Source: an uncultured Clostridia bacterium (GTDB taxonomy: Bacteria > Bacillota_A > Clostridia > Christensenellales > Borkfalkiaceae). From it: DNA of 32,704 nt. The position numbers and the translations under genes were made by a program. The notes beneath the pieces were generated by a model. It was not told the DNA's origin. It did not search any database and saw nothing but the letters and a program-made list of their open reading frames with translations. The stretch lies in contig CAKQXZ010000022.1 in the NCBI GenBank assembly GCA_934292955.1, positions 1 to 32,704 on the forward strand, read 5' to 3'. How positions within the stretch are numbered: position 1 is the stretch's first letter; each line of letters starts with the position of its first letter. Below are positions 14,932 to 23,273 of this stretch, one piece after another.

Positions 14932-17900
14932 TTAACCACCAAAAAAGTTATCAGTTCAAAATCGTTCACGCCCGATACCTTATCGGTCAGCAACGAACTC
15001 TGCCCGAAACCGAAAAGCGACTCTATGCCTTTCTTTTCCACGATACCTTTGATATCGTTTACGACTTTTTCAAGCAACTTCGTATATTTGCTCATATTTG
15101 TCGCGCGGTCGGTTTCTTCGTTGAAAATATCCACGAGTTCCGACAAAACTTCTTTATTGTTTGCGCACAGACCTTTATATAAATCGAGAACGATTTTGGG
15201 GTTAGTATATTTAACGAGAATTTCACCGTTTTCTTTGACGTACACAAGATAATACGGATGAATAGACGAACTGTTCTTTTCTTTCTCGGTGTATTTCGTC
15301 TGTTTAAGGCAGAAAATTACGCCGGGGCAACAAGAATCTTTCATCTCTTCGGGAATATCCGTAACCGCATATATGCCCGTGAGATATTTTTCAAGCATTG
15401 CGGGGTGTTCCTTATTGAATTTGGAAAGCGCAAGCACGTAATCCGAAAGCGTAAAATCCGTAAGTGAAATTCCGCCCTTCAGATCGTCGAGGTCGACAAC
15501 TTCGTTCTGAAGTTGTTTCAACTGATCTGCGCGGTATTCGAGATCTTTACTGCCGACGTTAAGCAAATCGTCTTCGCCGGTTGCGGTAACGTCAACCATA
15601 ACCATTCTGCTTTTAACCCTGTTTTCGAGTTTGATATACTCGTCGAGATCCATACTCGGCCAGAAATTGACAAGTTGAATTTTATCGTTTTTCGAGCCGA
15701 TACGGTCGATACGCCCGAATCTCTGAATTATTCTTACAGGGTTCCAGTGTATATCATAGTTTATAAGGTAGTCGCAGTCCTGCAAGTTCTGACCTTCGCT
15801 GATGCAGTCCGTTGCAAAAAGTATATCTATTTCTTTATCCGTCTTGAAATGATTCGAAACGGGCGAAAAATATGCGAGTACGGAATCGAACGAATTATTT
15901 ACGCATTTAAGGTTACTTGCCACAACCGACGAACCCGTAACTATACCCGAATATATGCCGAATTTATCCAAAGCCCAGCCGGCAATATTATCGTATAAAT
16001 ATTTTGCTGTGTCCGAAAACGCCGAAAACACGATTACCTTTTTATTGTCTTCGTTTATCGGGTTCTTGATTTTAAGCGTTATCCGGTGTTTTAACTCTTC
16101 GAGTTTCGCATCCGTTTCGGGATTGATAAGGTCGGCTTCTTCTTTCAGATATGCGAGTTTTTCTCTGTCTTCCGTCAGATCCTGCTTGAATTTTATCAGA
16201 TCCATATCGGCGAGTTTTACTTTTATTTTTCCGCCGATTTCCATTTCTTCGTCTATAACAGGGGTGAGTTCGTCGTCGTCATCATCGTCCCAACCCGGTT
16301 CATATGCCTCATCCGTCCCCGAATTGTCTATCATATCGAGATACTTATTGACTTGTTCCAATATCCTCGTAACCGTCAATCCGAACGAATTAACGCCCGA
16401 TTCAAGACGTTTAAGAATATTTATGCGCATTAAATTTACAAGGTTCTTTTCACGGTCGAGTTGATTGAATACGCTCTTGCCGTCTTTGACAAGAGTTTTA
16501 TATTTTTCTCTATACTCGTCGGCCTTTTTAGGCAAGACATACATAAGCGGAGAATATATCGCCAGATGCAGCATAAGTATCTGCTCGTTCATTTCGGAAA
16601 TCTTAGGGAATTTACCCGTCAGATCGGCTCCGACGTTTACCGAAATCGGTTTTAATCTTTCGGGAAATTTACCTATCGCTTCGGTATCGTAATATTTTTG
16701 AATGTGTTTTCTGCTTCGGGCAATCGTATATGTGTCGAGCAAATCGAAAAAATCCATACTCAGACTGTTAAGCAATTCGTCGGTAGTCTTTTCTTTTGCG
16801 TCTTTTTTTGCCCACGCGTTAAACGCACCCTGTGCGATTCGTAAAGTAGAATCTATCGACACGATATTTTTTCCTTTCTTTTCAAGCGCGTCGTCGGTAT
16901 CGGCAGTAATTATACTTATCTGATTTTTCAGGTCGGACAATCTGTTATTGACGGGAGTTGCGGATAACAACAAAACTTTCGTCTTTACGCCTGATTTTAT
17001 AATCGATTCCATCAGACGAGAATATCTCGTAACGCGGTCGTTACTCGACGGTTTGTTTCTGAAAGCGTGCGATTCGTCTATTACGACAAGATCGTAATTA
17101 CCCCAGTTTATTTTCGTCAGGTCTATATCGCCCGACATCCCTTTTAATCTCGAAAGGTCGGTATGGTTCAGCACGTCGTATCTGAATTTATCGTCCACAA
17201 GCGGATTGGTTACGGTATTCTGCTTAAAGCCCGTCCAGTTATTTCTCAATTTTTTGGGGCAAAGCACCAGTACGCGCTCGTTTCTGAGTTCGTAATATTT
17301 AATCACCGCCAACGCTTCGAACGTTTTACCCAAGCCTACCGAATCCGCAATTATACACCCGTCGTACTTTTGTATTTTATGTACCGCGCCGACTACCGCA
17401 TCCTGTTGAAAGTTATATAACATACCCCATATTTTTGAGTGAGTTATCCCCGTGGATTCTTTTATGCTTGCATAATCGTCTTCGTGGATCAGTTTCTCGC
17501 TGAAAAGATTATATAAAGTTACGTAATACACGAGTTCGGGCGAGTTTTCTTTGTAAATATTCGAAATGTGCTTAAGGAGTTCGCTTTTTACGTCTTCGGT
17601 AAAAGATTTATCTCCCCATGCTTCGTCGAACATTTTCTTGTATCCCGAAACGGAATCTTTATCGTCAAGCGCGACGGAGAAATTGAACTTCGCTTCGTTT
17701 ATATATCCAAGTCCAGGCATCGAAAACTCGAAATTTGTACTGTTGATAACATAACTGTCACCAGTAACGTTATCGATAAGTACGCAGTTATTATTGAAAA
17801 AATGATCTTCGGTAACCGATTTGACGTCGAATTTTTCACTAAGAATAAGATAGCATTGATTCGCGACGTTATTTTGGTTAAGACTGTTTTTAAGAGTTAT

Positions 17901-18176
17901 TTCCAATCCGAATTCCGAAACGTTTTTTTCTCTTCCGCTCATGGCAAGAGTAAACTCTTTTACTTTTTTCGCATCCGCCGTTACTTTTTTTATAAATGCC
18001 GGCTCGGTGAATAAAAATTTTACCCTGTTCGTTTTCAGTAAAACGTCTTTAAGTTCGTTCAGAGCGAATATTGTAAATATTCTCGACGGGATATATATCG
18101 TCGCTCCCGCTTCGGTTTTTTCTCTTATAAAATTGGCTATCGCGCCTTTTTTCGTTGCATCTATCTGAATCGGCAT
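14928..18176 (-). CDS. SNF2-type helicase with N-terminal PLD-like domain
   Basis: 1082 residues, first gene of the restriction operon, ATG 18176 with AAGGGG upstream. The N-terminal ~200 residues resemble the phospholipase-D-like domain seen on such helicases: VINSTNFEFSMPGLGYINEA (143-162) parallels the GSxNxT...N.E strand and MFDEAW ends it. The HxK motif expected just before (region 124-135) is not recognisable, so this domain may be inactive. The helicase core has DSVGLGKT (278-285), VVIDESH (364-370), LLSATPVNN (403-411), and a C-terminal part with TDCISEGQNLQDCDYLINYD and QRFGRIDRIGS. SNF2 proteins translocate on double-stranded DNA with ATP. Together with DUF4391, Mod and Res it forms a recurrent neighbourhood. 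It may load or clear DNA for the restriction complex, but this is inferred. Confidence 0.9.
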   Translation of the reverse strand: MPIQIDATKKGAIANFIREKTEAGATIYIPSRIFTIFALNELKDVLLKTNRVKFLFTEPAFIKKVTADAKKVKEFTLAMSGREKNVSEFGLEITLKNSLNQNNVANQCYLILSEKFDVKSVTEDHFFNNNCVLIDNVTGDSYVINSTNFEFSMPGLGYINEAKFNFSVALDDKDSVSGYKKMFDEAWGDKSFTEDVKSELLKHISNIYKENSPELVYYVTLYNLFSEKLIHEDDYASIKESTGITHSKIWGMLYNFQQDAVVGAVHKIQKYDGCIIADSVGLGKTFEALAVIKYYELRNERVLVLCPKKLRNNWTGFKQNTVTNPLVDDKFRYDVLNHTDLSRLKGMSGDIDLTKINWGNYDLVVIDESHAFRNKPSSNDRVTRYSRLMESIIKSGVKTKVLLLSATPVNNRLSDLKNQISIITADTDDALEKKGKNIVSIDSTLRIAQGAFNAWAKKDAKEKTTDELLNSLSMDFFDLLDTYTIARSRKHIQKYYDTEAIGKFPERLKPISVNVGADLTGKFPKISEMNEQILMLHLAIYSPLMYVLPKKADEYREKYKTLVKDGKSVFNQLDREKNLVNLMRINILKRLESGVNSFGLTVTRILEQVNKYLDMIDNSGTDEAYEPGWDDDDDDELTPVIDEEMEIGGKIKVKLADMDLIKFKQDLTEDREKLAYLKEEADLINPETDAKLEELKHRITLKIKNPINEDNKKVIVFSAFSDTAKYLYDNIAGWALDKFGIYSGIVTGSSVVASNLKCVNNSFDSVLAYFSPVSNHFKTDKEIDILFATDCISEGQNLQDCDYLINYDIHWNPVRIIQRFGRIDRIGSKNDKIQLVNFWPSMDLDEYIKLENRVKSRMVMVDVTATGEDDLLNVGSKDLEYRADQLKQLQNEVVDLDDLKGGISLTDFTLSDYVLALSKFNKEHPAMLEKYLTGIYAVTDIPEEMKDSCCPGVIFCLKQTKYTEKEKNSSSIHPYYLVYVKENGEILVKYTNPKIVLDLYKGLCANNKEVLSELVDIFNEETDRATNMSKYTKLLEKVVNDIKGIVEKKGIESLFGFGQSSLLTDKVSGVNDFELITFLVVK

Positions 18177-18213
18177 AATCCGCTCGCCCCTTTTACTTCT
18201 TCTTGTGGTTTTA

Positions 18214-18242
18214 ATTATAGCATATTTTCGTTTTCATATAAA
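18214..18242 (-). promoter_or_regulatory. Promoter of the six-gene restriction operon
   Basis: On the minus strand TTTATA (18237-18242), a 17-base spacer, then TATAAT (18214-18219) preceded by TGC, an extended -10. It lies about 40 bases before the helicase start, and no other promoter of this quality is seen before 4833. Confidence 0.65.
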
Positions 18243-18271
18243 GCGAAAACCGCAAATTTTATACATTTTTT

Positions 18272-18306
18272 AACGGATAACCGCCTATATGCGACGATTA
18301 TCCGTT
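18272..18306. repeat. Inverted repeat between VWA gene and restriction operon
   Basis: AACGGATAA (18272-18280) and TTATCCGTT (18298-18306) form a 9-bp stem with a 17-base loop, just after the VWA stop. On the minus strand the stem is followed by A residues rather than T residues, so it is not a classical terminator. It may be a weak terminator, an mRNA 3'-end structure or an operator. Confidence 0.5.
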
Positions 18307-18313
18307 TCCCGGT

Positions 18314-18955
18314 TTATTTTTTCTTGCTATTGCGATCGGTTATTCCGTCTTTCCACCGCGCCGAAAGAGTCTTGTATTGTCTTATTTCTTTCATAGCCAT
18401 GTCAAGACATTCGTAATTCGTTTCCACCCCCTGCGAATCGCATCGGTAAGTTACGGAATTGTCTTTATCTATACCGAGTTTCGACGCTTCCGATTCGACG
18501 TCGATATTCGCTCCGAGAAAGATAAATTCCCAGCCGTCTTCTTTTTTCGCGTCGATAAGTTTTCGGACGTTCTCGTAAGAAAATTCTTTGCTTGAATTTT
18601 CCATACCGTCGGTAGTGATTATAACCACGGTCTTTTCCGCTTTTTCGTTCTCGCTCGTCGTCGCATCGTCGGCCTCGGCTTTTTTTATTACCGACCCGAT
18701 AGCGTCGAGCATTGCGGTACAACCGCAAACGTAGTATTCTTTGCTTGTAAGCAGCGGTACGTCTCTTATGTCGGCGTTATCGTGAACGAACGCAACTCTA
18801 TCGTTGAAAAGTACCGTCGTTACCCTTGCCTCTCCGGATTCTTTCCGTTGCTTTTCGATAAGCGAATTGAACCCTCCGATCGTGTCTTTTTCAAGTCCGC
18901 TCATAGAGCCGCTTTTATCTAGAACGAAAATCATTCTTGTTAAATCTTTTTTCAT
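18314..18955 (-). CDS. VWA-domain protein (TerY-like)
   Basis: 213 residues, ATG 18955 with AAGGAG nine bases upstream. The protein is a single von Willebrand factor A domain: DKSGSMSG at residues 13-20 is the DxSxS metal-binding (MIDAS) motif, and VVIITTDGMENSS (~109-121) holds the conserved Asp-Gly of the fourth strand. VWA proteins of the TerY type act as binding adaptors in conflict and stress systems, often with AAA+ or kinase partners. It has its own extended -10 and is separated from the 180-residue gene by a terminator, so it is monocistronic. It is the nearest upstream neighbour of the restriction operon, whose last gene has two AAA+ modules. VWA-AAA partnership is a family trend, not shown here. 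Confidence 0.88.
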   Translation of the reverse strand: MKKDLTRMIFVLDKSGSMSGLEKDTIGGFNSLIEKQRKESGEARVTTVLFNDRVAFVHDNADIRDVPLLTSKEYYVCGCTAMLDAIGSVIKKAEADDATTSENEKAEKTVVIITTDGMENSSKEFSYENVRKLIDAKKEDGWEFIFLGANIDVESEASKLGIDKDNSVTYRCDSQGVETNYECLDMAMKEIRQYKTLSARWKDGITDRNSKKK

Positions 18956-18987
18956 GAATGTAATCTCCTTTTTGGTTTTGTGATTGT

Positions 18988-18993
18988 ATTATA
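18988..18993 (-). promoter_or_regulatory. Extended -10 box of the VWA gene
   Basis: TATAAT on the minus strand preceded by TGT (TGTTATAAT), about 30 bases before the start codon. The -35 region is only a T-rich stretch, part of the upstream terminator tail. Confidence 0.5.
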
Positions 18994-18999
18994 ACATTT

Positions 19000-19036
19000 T
19001 GAAAAAAGAAAAAGGTCGCATTAAAAGCGACCTTTT
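19000..19036 (-). terminator. Terminator of the 180-aa HTH-like gene
   Basis: AAAGGTCGC and GCGACCTTT form a stem with a short AT loop. On the minus strand it ends in TTTTTCTTTTTT. It lies 14 bases after the stop of the 19050-19592 gene. Confidence 0.85.
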
Positions 19037-19049
19037 CAACGATTGAATT

Positions 19050-19592
19050 TCAGGTTTTATAATATGGCAATTTGAAACTGTAGAACATATTATTTAAGTC
19101 TATAACGTCGTAAGCCTTATGCTCGATAAAATATCTGATGATAAGATCCTGCTTGATCGACATCGACAAAGTGTATCCCGCTTTAGCCAATAAGTCAACT
19201 GTTTCGTCGATATTGAGTTTTAAACCGAAACACATTTTTACCGCCGTTTCTTTATCCGGGTGATAGTTTGTTTCGTTCCGGATTTTAGAAAAAGTCTGTT
19301 TCGTTATCATCGCCCGTTTATAGACTTTCGAATCCTTCCATTCGGCAGGATTAGACTCGTATTTTTTGTCTATGATCGAAAAAACCGATTGCTGCCAGGT
19401 AGACGAAACGTTCCCGAGATATTTTTTTACCGACTCTTCGCTGCACGTAACGTATTGTATCGCCGACGTATCGTTAAAGTTTTGGCAAAAACGTACGGTT
19501 GCCGCCTGCAACACGTCGTCGAACGGACTTTCGACGTAATTTTCGTCGATATATTTTTTCACGTCTTCGATTTTATCGATTCCGATATGCAT
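19050..19592 (-). CDS. 180-aa conserved HTH-like protein of unknown function
   Basis: 180 residues, ATG 19592 with GAGGTG seven bases upstream. The C-terminal ~90 residues (TKQTFSKIRNETNYHPDKET, then AVKMCFGLKLNIDETVDLLA, KAGYTLSMSIKQDLIIRYFI) form a pattern I recognise from many small Bacillota proteins found next to VWA, macrodomain or TIR genes: a helical, XRE-like domain. Its function is not established. The N-terminal half is helical and contains no motif I can name. It has its own promoter (TTGAAA, 17 bases, TATTAT) and terminator. Adjacent VWA and macrodomain genes match the usual company of the family. Regulation of those genes by DNA binding is a possibility only. Confidence 0.65.
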   Translation of the reverse strand: MHIGIDKIEDVKKYIDENYVESPFDDVLQAATVRFCQNFNDTSAIQYVTCSEESVKKYLGNVSSTWQQSVFSIIDKKYESNPAEWKDSKVYKRAMITKQTFSKIRNETNYHPDKETAVKMCFGLKLNIDETVDLLAKAGYTLSMSIKQDLIIRYFIEHKAYDVIDLNNMFYSFKLPYYKT

Positions 19593-19620
19593 ATTGCCAC
19601 CTCGCGCTCTTATTTTTATA

Positions 19621-19649
19621 ATAATACCATATCAGCGAAAATTTTTCAA
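19621..19649 (-). promoter_or_regulatory. Promoter of the 180-aa HTH-like gene
   Basis: TTGAAA (19644-19649), a 17-base spacer and TATTAT (19621-19626) on the minus strand, about 30 bases before the start. Confidence 0.7.
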
Positions 19650-19679
19650 TCGTTTTAATCATTTTCCGATATTTGCCGT

Positions 19680-20204
19680 TTAATTGAAGTTCGCTCCGAG
19701 GTCTTTTTCGTCAAACGTATCCGACGACAACTTCCCGCAATGCCTTGCTTCGAGCGGCGTAGAAAAACTCGTGAATTCAAAAGCGAGCCCGGCGTTTTGC
19801 GACGACGTTTCTATGTCGTAAAGCATTTTAACGAAATCTCCGTAATTACCGGCATTATCTTCGGCGTATATTTTTTCTAACGTTTCGACTGCCAGAATCC
19901 TGTCTTTATAGGCGTTCTTTACGCTTTTATACACCTTGCATGCTTCGATAAAATCGAATTCTTTATCTCCGACGTTCGTATATTCGCCGAACGCCATCGC
20001 GTCGTTTATAAGATAGTCCGCCACGATAATCTCAAAAACATAGGCTTTAAGATCTTCGAGAGATTCCGACCATACCCATCCGTCGTTGAACGGACTGCAC
20101 ATAAACGGCGGAATATCGTTAAGATCCGCTTCAAAATGCAGCATAAAAGTGTTTGCTCCGATTGCTCCGTGAACTTTTTCCGTTATTTCCTTAATATTTT
20201 TCAT
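19680..20204 (-). CDS. 174-aa protein of unknown function, coupled to DUF2130 gene
   Basis: 174 residues, ATG 20204 starting two bases after the DUF2130 stop, with AAGGAG overlapping that stop region. I recognise no family. The protein is acidic, with helical segments (LKAYVFEIIVADYLINDAMA, YGDFVKMLYDIETSS) and a polar C-terminus (ARHCGKLSSDTFDEKDLG). There is no signal peptide or membrane segment. The tight coupling suggests the two proteins act together. An antitoxin, immunity or cofactor role for the putative DUF2130 nuclease is only a hypothesis. Confidence 0.65.
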   Translation of the reverse strand: MKNIKEITEKVHGAIGANTFMLHFEADLNDIPPFMCSPFNDGWVWSESLEDLKAYVFEIIVADYLINDAMAFGEYTNVGDKEFDFIEACKVYKSVKNAYKDRILAVETLEKIYAEDNAGNYGDFVKMLYDIETSSQNAGLAFEFTSFSTPLEARHCGKLSSDTFDEKDLGANFN

Positions 20205-20206
20205 GT

Positions 20207-21418
20207 TTATTCTCCTTTGTTTTTAAGATCTTCAAATTTTTGTCTCATCGTGGGATTATCTTTGGTAAGTTTCTTTATGGATAAATCCTGCGCCTTATCG
20301 TTCGCGATTCTGAGTTGCCTTTCCGAACCCAAAAGTCCGTCTTTTACCTTTTGCAGGTGATCGATCGTTTTGTCTATTTCGTCGATTGCGTTCTTGAATT
20401 TATCGCTTGCTATACGATAGTTGTTAGCAAATTTATTCTGAAAATCGGCAAGATTTTCTTCAAAGTGCGTTATATCGATATTTTGATTCTGTATTAACGC
20501 CAATTGTTTTTTATACTCAAGCGAATTCATCGCCTCGTTACGGATAAGCGTAATAAGCGGAATAAAGAACTGAGGACGTATAACGTACGTTTTGGGATAT
20601 TTGTAAGACATATCTACGATACCGGCGTTGTAGAATTCGCTGTCTGTTTCGAGCAGCGATACCAAAACCGCATATTCGCACTTCTTCTCACGTCTGTCTT
20701 TATCCAACTCCTTTAAGAAGTCTTCGTTTTTGTGTTTCGTCGCAGTCGTATCGCACTCGTTTTTCATCTCGAACATTATGGAAACAAATTCCTGTCCGTC
20801 GTCCGAAAAATCTCTGAAAATATAGTCGCCTTTACTCCCGGAAGACGCATCGTTATCTTTTTCAAAATAAGCGTTTTTAAACCCCGCCATCCGAATTTTG
20901 TTAAATTCCGCCTGACAATGCTGTTCGAGCGTTTCGCCGACCATTTTCGTTGACATTCTCGTTTTCAGGTCTTTATAGAAGTCGATTTGTTCCTGCATCT
21001 GACGCTCTCTGTCTTTCATCAGATTTTTTTCAGATTCTCTTTCCGCTTTAAGCCGGCTTATCTCGTTTTCTTTAATCAACACGGCTTTATCTATCTGGTT
21101 TTGCGTTTCGGCATTTTTAACCGCCAATTCAAGTTCGAGCAACGATATTTTTTCGTTCTTTTTTTGCACGGCTTCATCGATTGCGTTTCGTTGATTTAAC
21201 TCGTATTCGCGGATTTTAGAGTTTAATTTTTCGATTTCCAACTCTTTATTCGCCATTTGTTTTTCGATATCCGCTTTCATAACGATTTTCATCGACTCTT
21301 CTTTTTCATTTACCGCTTTGGTAATTTCTTCGGTTTTTACCTGGTCGACTATAGATAAATAATCGGCGTCAGTCAATTCAAATTCTTCTCCGCATTTTGG
21401 ACATATAATTTTATTCAT
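20207..21418 (-). CDS. DUF2130-domain protein: zinc knuckle, coiled coil, PD-(D/E)xK-like nuclease
   Basis: 403 residues, ATG 21418 with AAGGAG eight bases upstream. An N-terminal CPKCG (6-10) is followed by a long coiled coil (about 25-155, rich in E, K, Q and L). Then comes the DUF2130 domain, with GDYIF (197-201) and FEMKNE (216-221), giving an aspartate and an ExK triad of the restriction-nuclease fold, then [20 protein letters not shown] and [12 protein letters not shown] typical of the family. A second helical segment ends the protein. DUF2130 proteins are regarded as nuclease-related but poorly studied. Here it opens a two-gene unit with the 174-residue gene, behind a ~130-base leader with an extended -10. 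Confidence 0.85.
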   Translation of the reverse strand: MNKIICPKCGEEFELTDADYLSIVDQVKTEEITKAVNEKEESMKIVMKADIEKQMANKELEIEKLNSKIREYELNQRNAIDEAVQKKNEKISLLELELAVKNAETQNQIDKAVLIKENEISRLKAERESEKNLMKDRERQMQEQIDFYKDLKTRMSTKMVGETLEQHCQAEFNKIRMAGFKNAYFEKDNDASSGSKGDYIFRDFSDDGQEFVSIMFEMKNECDTTATKHKNEDFLKELDKDRREKKCEYAVLVSLLETDSEFYNAGIVDMSYKYPKTYVIRPQFFIPLITLIRNEAMNSLEYKKQLALIQNQNIDITHFEENLADFQNKFANNYRIASDKFKNAIDEIDKTIDHLQKVKDGLLGSERQLRIANDKAQDLSIKKLTKDNPTMRQKFEDLKNKGE

Positions 21419-21555
21419 GATTTTCTCCTTAATAATAGCAATAATAGCAATTCCGTATTGTTCCGCCGTACCGTAAAGACGAAGAGAAACCGGTACGACA
21501 GTAAATAGTTGAGATTTATATATATGTAGAAACTGCTTTCGTCTTTTGTGCCTTT

Positions 21556-21561
21556 ATTATA
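21556..21561 (-). promoter_or_regulatory. Extended -10 box of the DUF2130 gene
   Basis: TATAAT preceded by TGC on the minus strand, about 135 bases before the start, with no good -35. The leader holds a CGTACCG/CGGTACG inverted repeat (about 21467-21500) and a tandem GCTATTATT pair before the ribosome binding site, either of which could be regulatory. Confidence 0.5.
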
Positions 21562-21663
21562 GCACAGTAAAAACACAAAATGGTCGCTTTCAGATTGACT
21601 TTTTATTTTTAGGATAAAAATTTTTATTTGCTCAATTATATTGAAAGTCGGTTTCCGACTTGT

Positions 21664-21694
21664 CAGCCGCCGCGGGAAATTCCCGCGGCGGCTG
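21664..21694. repeat. Strong GC-rich palindrome in the divergent intergenic region
   Basis: CAGCCGCCGCGGGAA (21664-21678) and its exact complement (21680-21694) around one base. It is followed by ATTTTAT on the plus strand. No gene ends nearby on the plus strand, so it is a structural hairpin or an insulating bidirectional terminator in the 494-base region 21419-21912. The remainder holds a weaker AAGTCGG hairpin just before it, the iterons and two promoters. I see no gene there. Confidence 0.65.
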
Positions 21695-21799
21695 ATTTTA
21701 TCGCGAAATGCCCCTCGTTGCATTCGCCTTATCCTGCTTAGGCATTGTTTTTTTATAACAAATAACGCAACGAATTATTTTTTATCCTAATAATTGTAT

Positions 21800-21852
21800 C
21801 GCAAATAATACAACCCACATACCGCAAATTACTAAAATAAAATGCCGCAAAT
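21800..21852 (+). repeat. Three 23-bp-spaced CGCAAAT iterons
   Basis: CGCAAAT starts at 21800, 21823 and 21846, exactly 23 bases apart, each preceded by a T-rich triplet and followed by A/T. The last copy ends 13 bases before the -35 of the ATPase promoter. This is a likely regulator-binding array or replication-type iteron set for the mobility block. Confidence 0.6.
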
Positions 21853-21865
21853 ATATAAATTAAAC

Positions 21866-21894
21866 TTGACTTTTTCTATGCTTTCGTATACAAT
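21866..21894 (+). promoter_or_regulatory. Promoter of the DUF4143 ATPase / mobility block
   Basis: TTGACT (21866-21871), a 17-base spacer and TACAAT (21889-21894). Transcription would start close to 21901, at the GAGGTG ribosome binding site, leaving a leader of only about 12 bases. Confidence 0.75.
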
Positions 21895-21912
21895 ATTATC
21901 GAGGTGAAAAAT

Positions 21913-23196
21913 ATGGAATATAAAAAAAGAATAGCAGACGAACTGCTCGACTTGAAAATGGAAGCCTTTGGAGCGACTTTGATAGTCGGACCGAAAGGCT
22001 GCGGAAAAACCACCACCGCCAAACAAAAAGCCAAAAGCGTAGTAGAATTTCAGGATGAAGATAACAGAGAGAAATATCTTTCGGTCGCGGATAACGTGCC
22101 GTCGAAATTACTGATCGGTGAAAAGCCTCGACTGTTTGACGAATGGCAGGATGCACCCAAAATTTGGGGAGCAATAAGAAAATCCGTCGACGACGAGCAA
22201 AAAAACGGTTTGTATTTATTGACGGGATCTTCATCTCAAACGGTTACGACGCCTCACACGGGAACTCTCCGTATTTCCACGCTCAAAATGTATCCTATGA
22301 GTTTATATGAAAGCAAAGAATCTAACGGAACGGTCTCTATAAAATCATTATTTGACAACCCCGAAGCATTAAAAGACGGCTGTATATCCGATTTAACTAT
22401 CGACGATTTAATCTTTGCAATTTGTCGCGGAGGCTGGCCGCGGTGTTTTATAAATAAAACCGACAGGGCAAAATTGGCTATTGCGAAAGATTTATTTTGG
22501 CAAACCTGCAACGTAGACATTTCTAATATCGACGGAATTTCAAGAAATGCTCTATGGGCGGAAACGATTTTAAAGTCTTACGCAAGAAACGTATGCACGA
22601 CGGCGGAAAAGAAAACTATCGAAGCCGACGTACAAAGTGCCTGCGACGTTTCCACCGTTACTATAAACGACTATATAAACGCCTTAAAAAAATTATATAT
22701 AATAGAAGATATCGACGCGTGGTGTCCCGCAATAAGATCCAAAACCGCAATACGCTCGTCCGTAAAACGTAATTTAATCGATCCGTCGCTTGCCGTCGCC
22801 GCTCTGGGAATAACGCCCGAATATTTTAATACCGACTTTAAAACGTTAGGTTTTTTATTTGAATCTTTAGTAATAAGAGATTTAAAAATCTATTCTTCCG
22901 CAAGTAACGGGCGAATTTCTTATTACAGAGACAGATACGGCTTGGAAGCCGATTGCGTTTTACATTTAGAAGACGGTCGATACGCTTTAATTGAAATAAA
23001 ATTAGGCGCAAAAGAAATAGATGACGGAGCAAAACACCTTTTGGAAATAGAGCGGCTCATTAAAGAGAAAAACGAAACCGAAAAACAATGCCCTATTCCT
23101 TTACCGACACTCAAAATGGTCGTAACCGGGACACAATACGGATATAAGCGTGAAGACGGTGTATTAGTCGTTCCTATCGGTTGCCTCAAAGATTGA
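21913..23196 (+). CDS. AAA ATPase with DUF4143 C-terminal domain
   Basis: 427 residues from ATG 21913. GAGGTG (21901-21906) is its ribosome binding site, so the upstream in-frame GTG at 21904 is not the start. The Walker A VGPKGCGKTT is near residues 25-34 and LFDEWQ (about 76) is the Walker B with the family's DExQ pattern. LLTGSSS and MYPMSLYES follow, both characteristic. The C-terminus carries FLFESLVIRDLKIYSS, then LEADCVLHL and YALIEIKLG, a nuclease-like fold with possible D/ExK residues. Such ATPases are common in bacteria and mobile elements, and their role is unclear. It is the first gene of the plus-strand mobility block and parallels the ATPase end at 2-232 in element 1. Confidence 0.88.
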   Translation: MEYKKRIADELLDLKMEAFGATLIVGPKGCGKTTTAKQKAKSVVEFQDEDNREKYLSVADNVPSKLLIGEKPRLFDEWQDAPKIWGAIRKSVDDEQKNGLYLLTGSSSQTVTTPHTGTLRISTLKMYPMSLYESKESNGTVSIKSLFDNPEALKDGCISDLTIDDLIFAICRGGWPRCFINKTDRAKLAIAKDLFWQTCNVDISNIDGISRNALWAETILKSYARNVCTTAEKKTIEADVQSACDVSTVTINDYINALKKLYIIEDIDAWCPAIRSKTAIRSSVKRNLIDPSLAVAALGITPEYFNTDFKTLGFLFESLVIRDLKIYSSASNGRISYYRDRYGLEADCVLHLEDGRYALIEIKLGAKEIDDGAKHLLEIERLIKEKNETEKQCPIPLPTLKMVVTGTQYGYKREDGVLVVPIGCLKD

Positions 23197-23273
23197 TCGC
23201 TTTAAAACGTTCAATTATATATTTTAATAAATACTGACTAAGCCTGTCATATTTAACGTGATAAAATATTGTT

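Noticed and set aside
14928..18176. DISARM or BREX system
   Set aside because: An SNF2/PLD-type helicase and a methyltransferase are present, but no DUF1998 helicase pair, no drmB, no PglZ or BrxC-like gene; the Mod/Res pair is classical type III.
21800..21852. Regularly spaced repeats as a possible CRISPR array
   Set aside because: Only 7-base units at 23-base spacing, three copies, no cas genes; iterons fit better.
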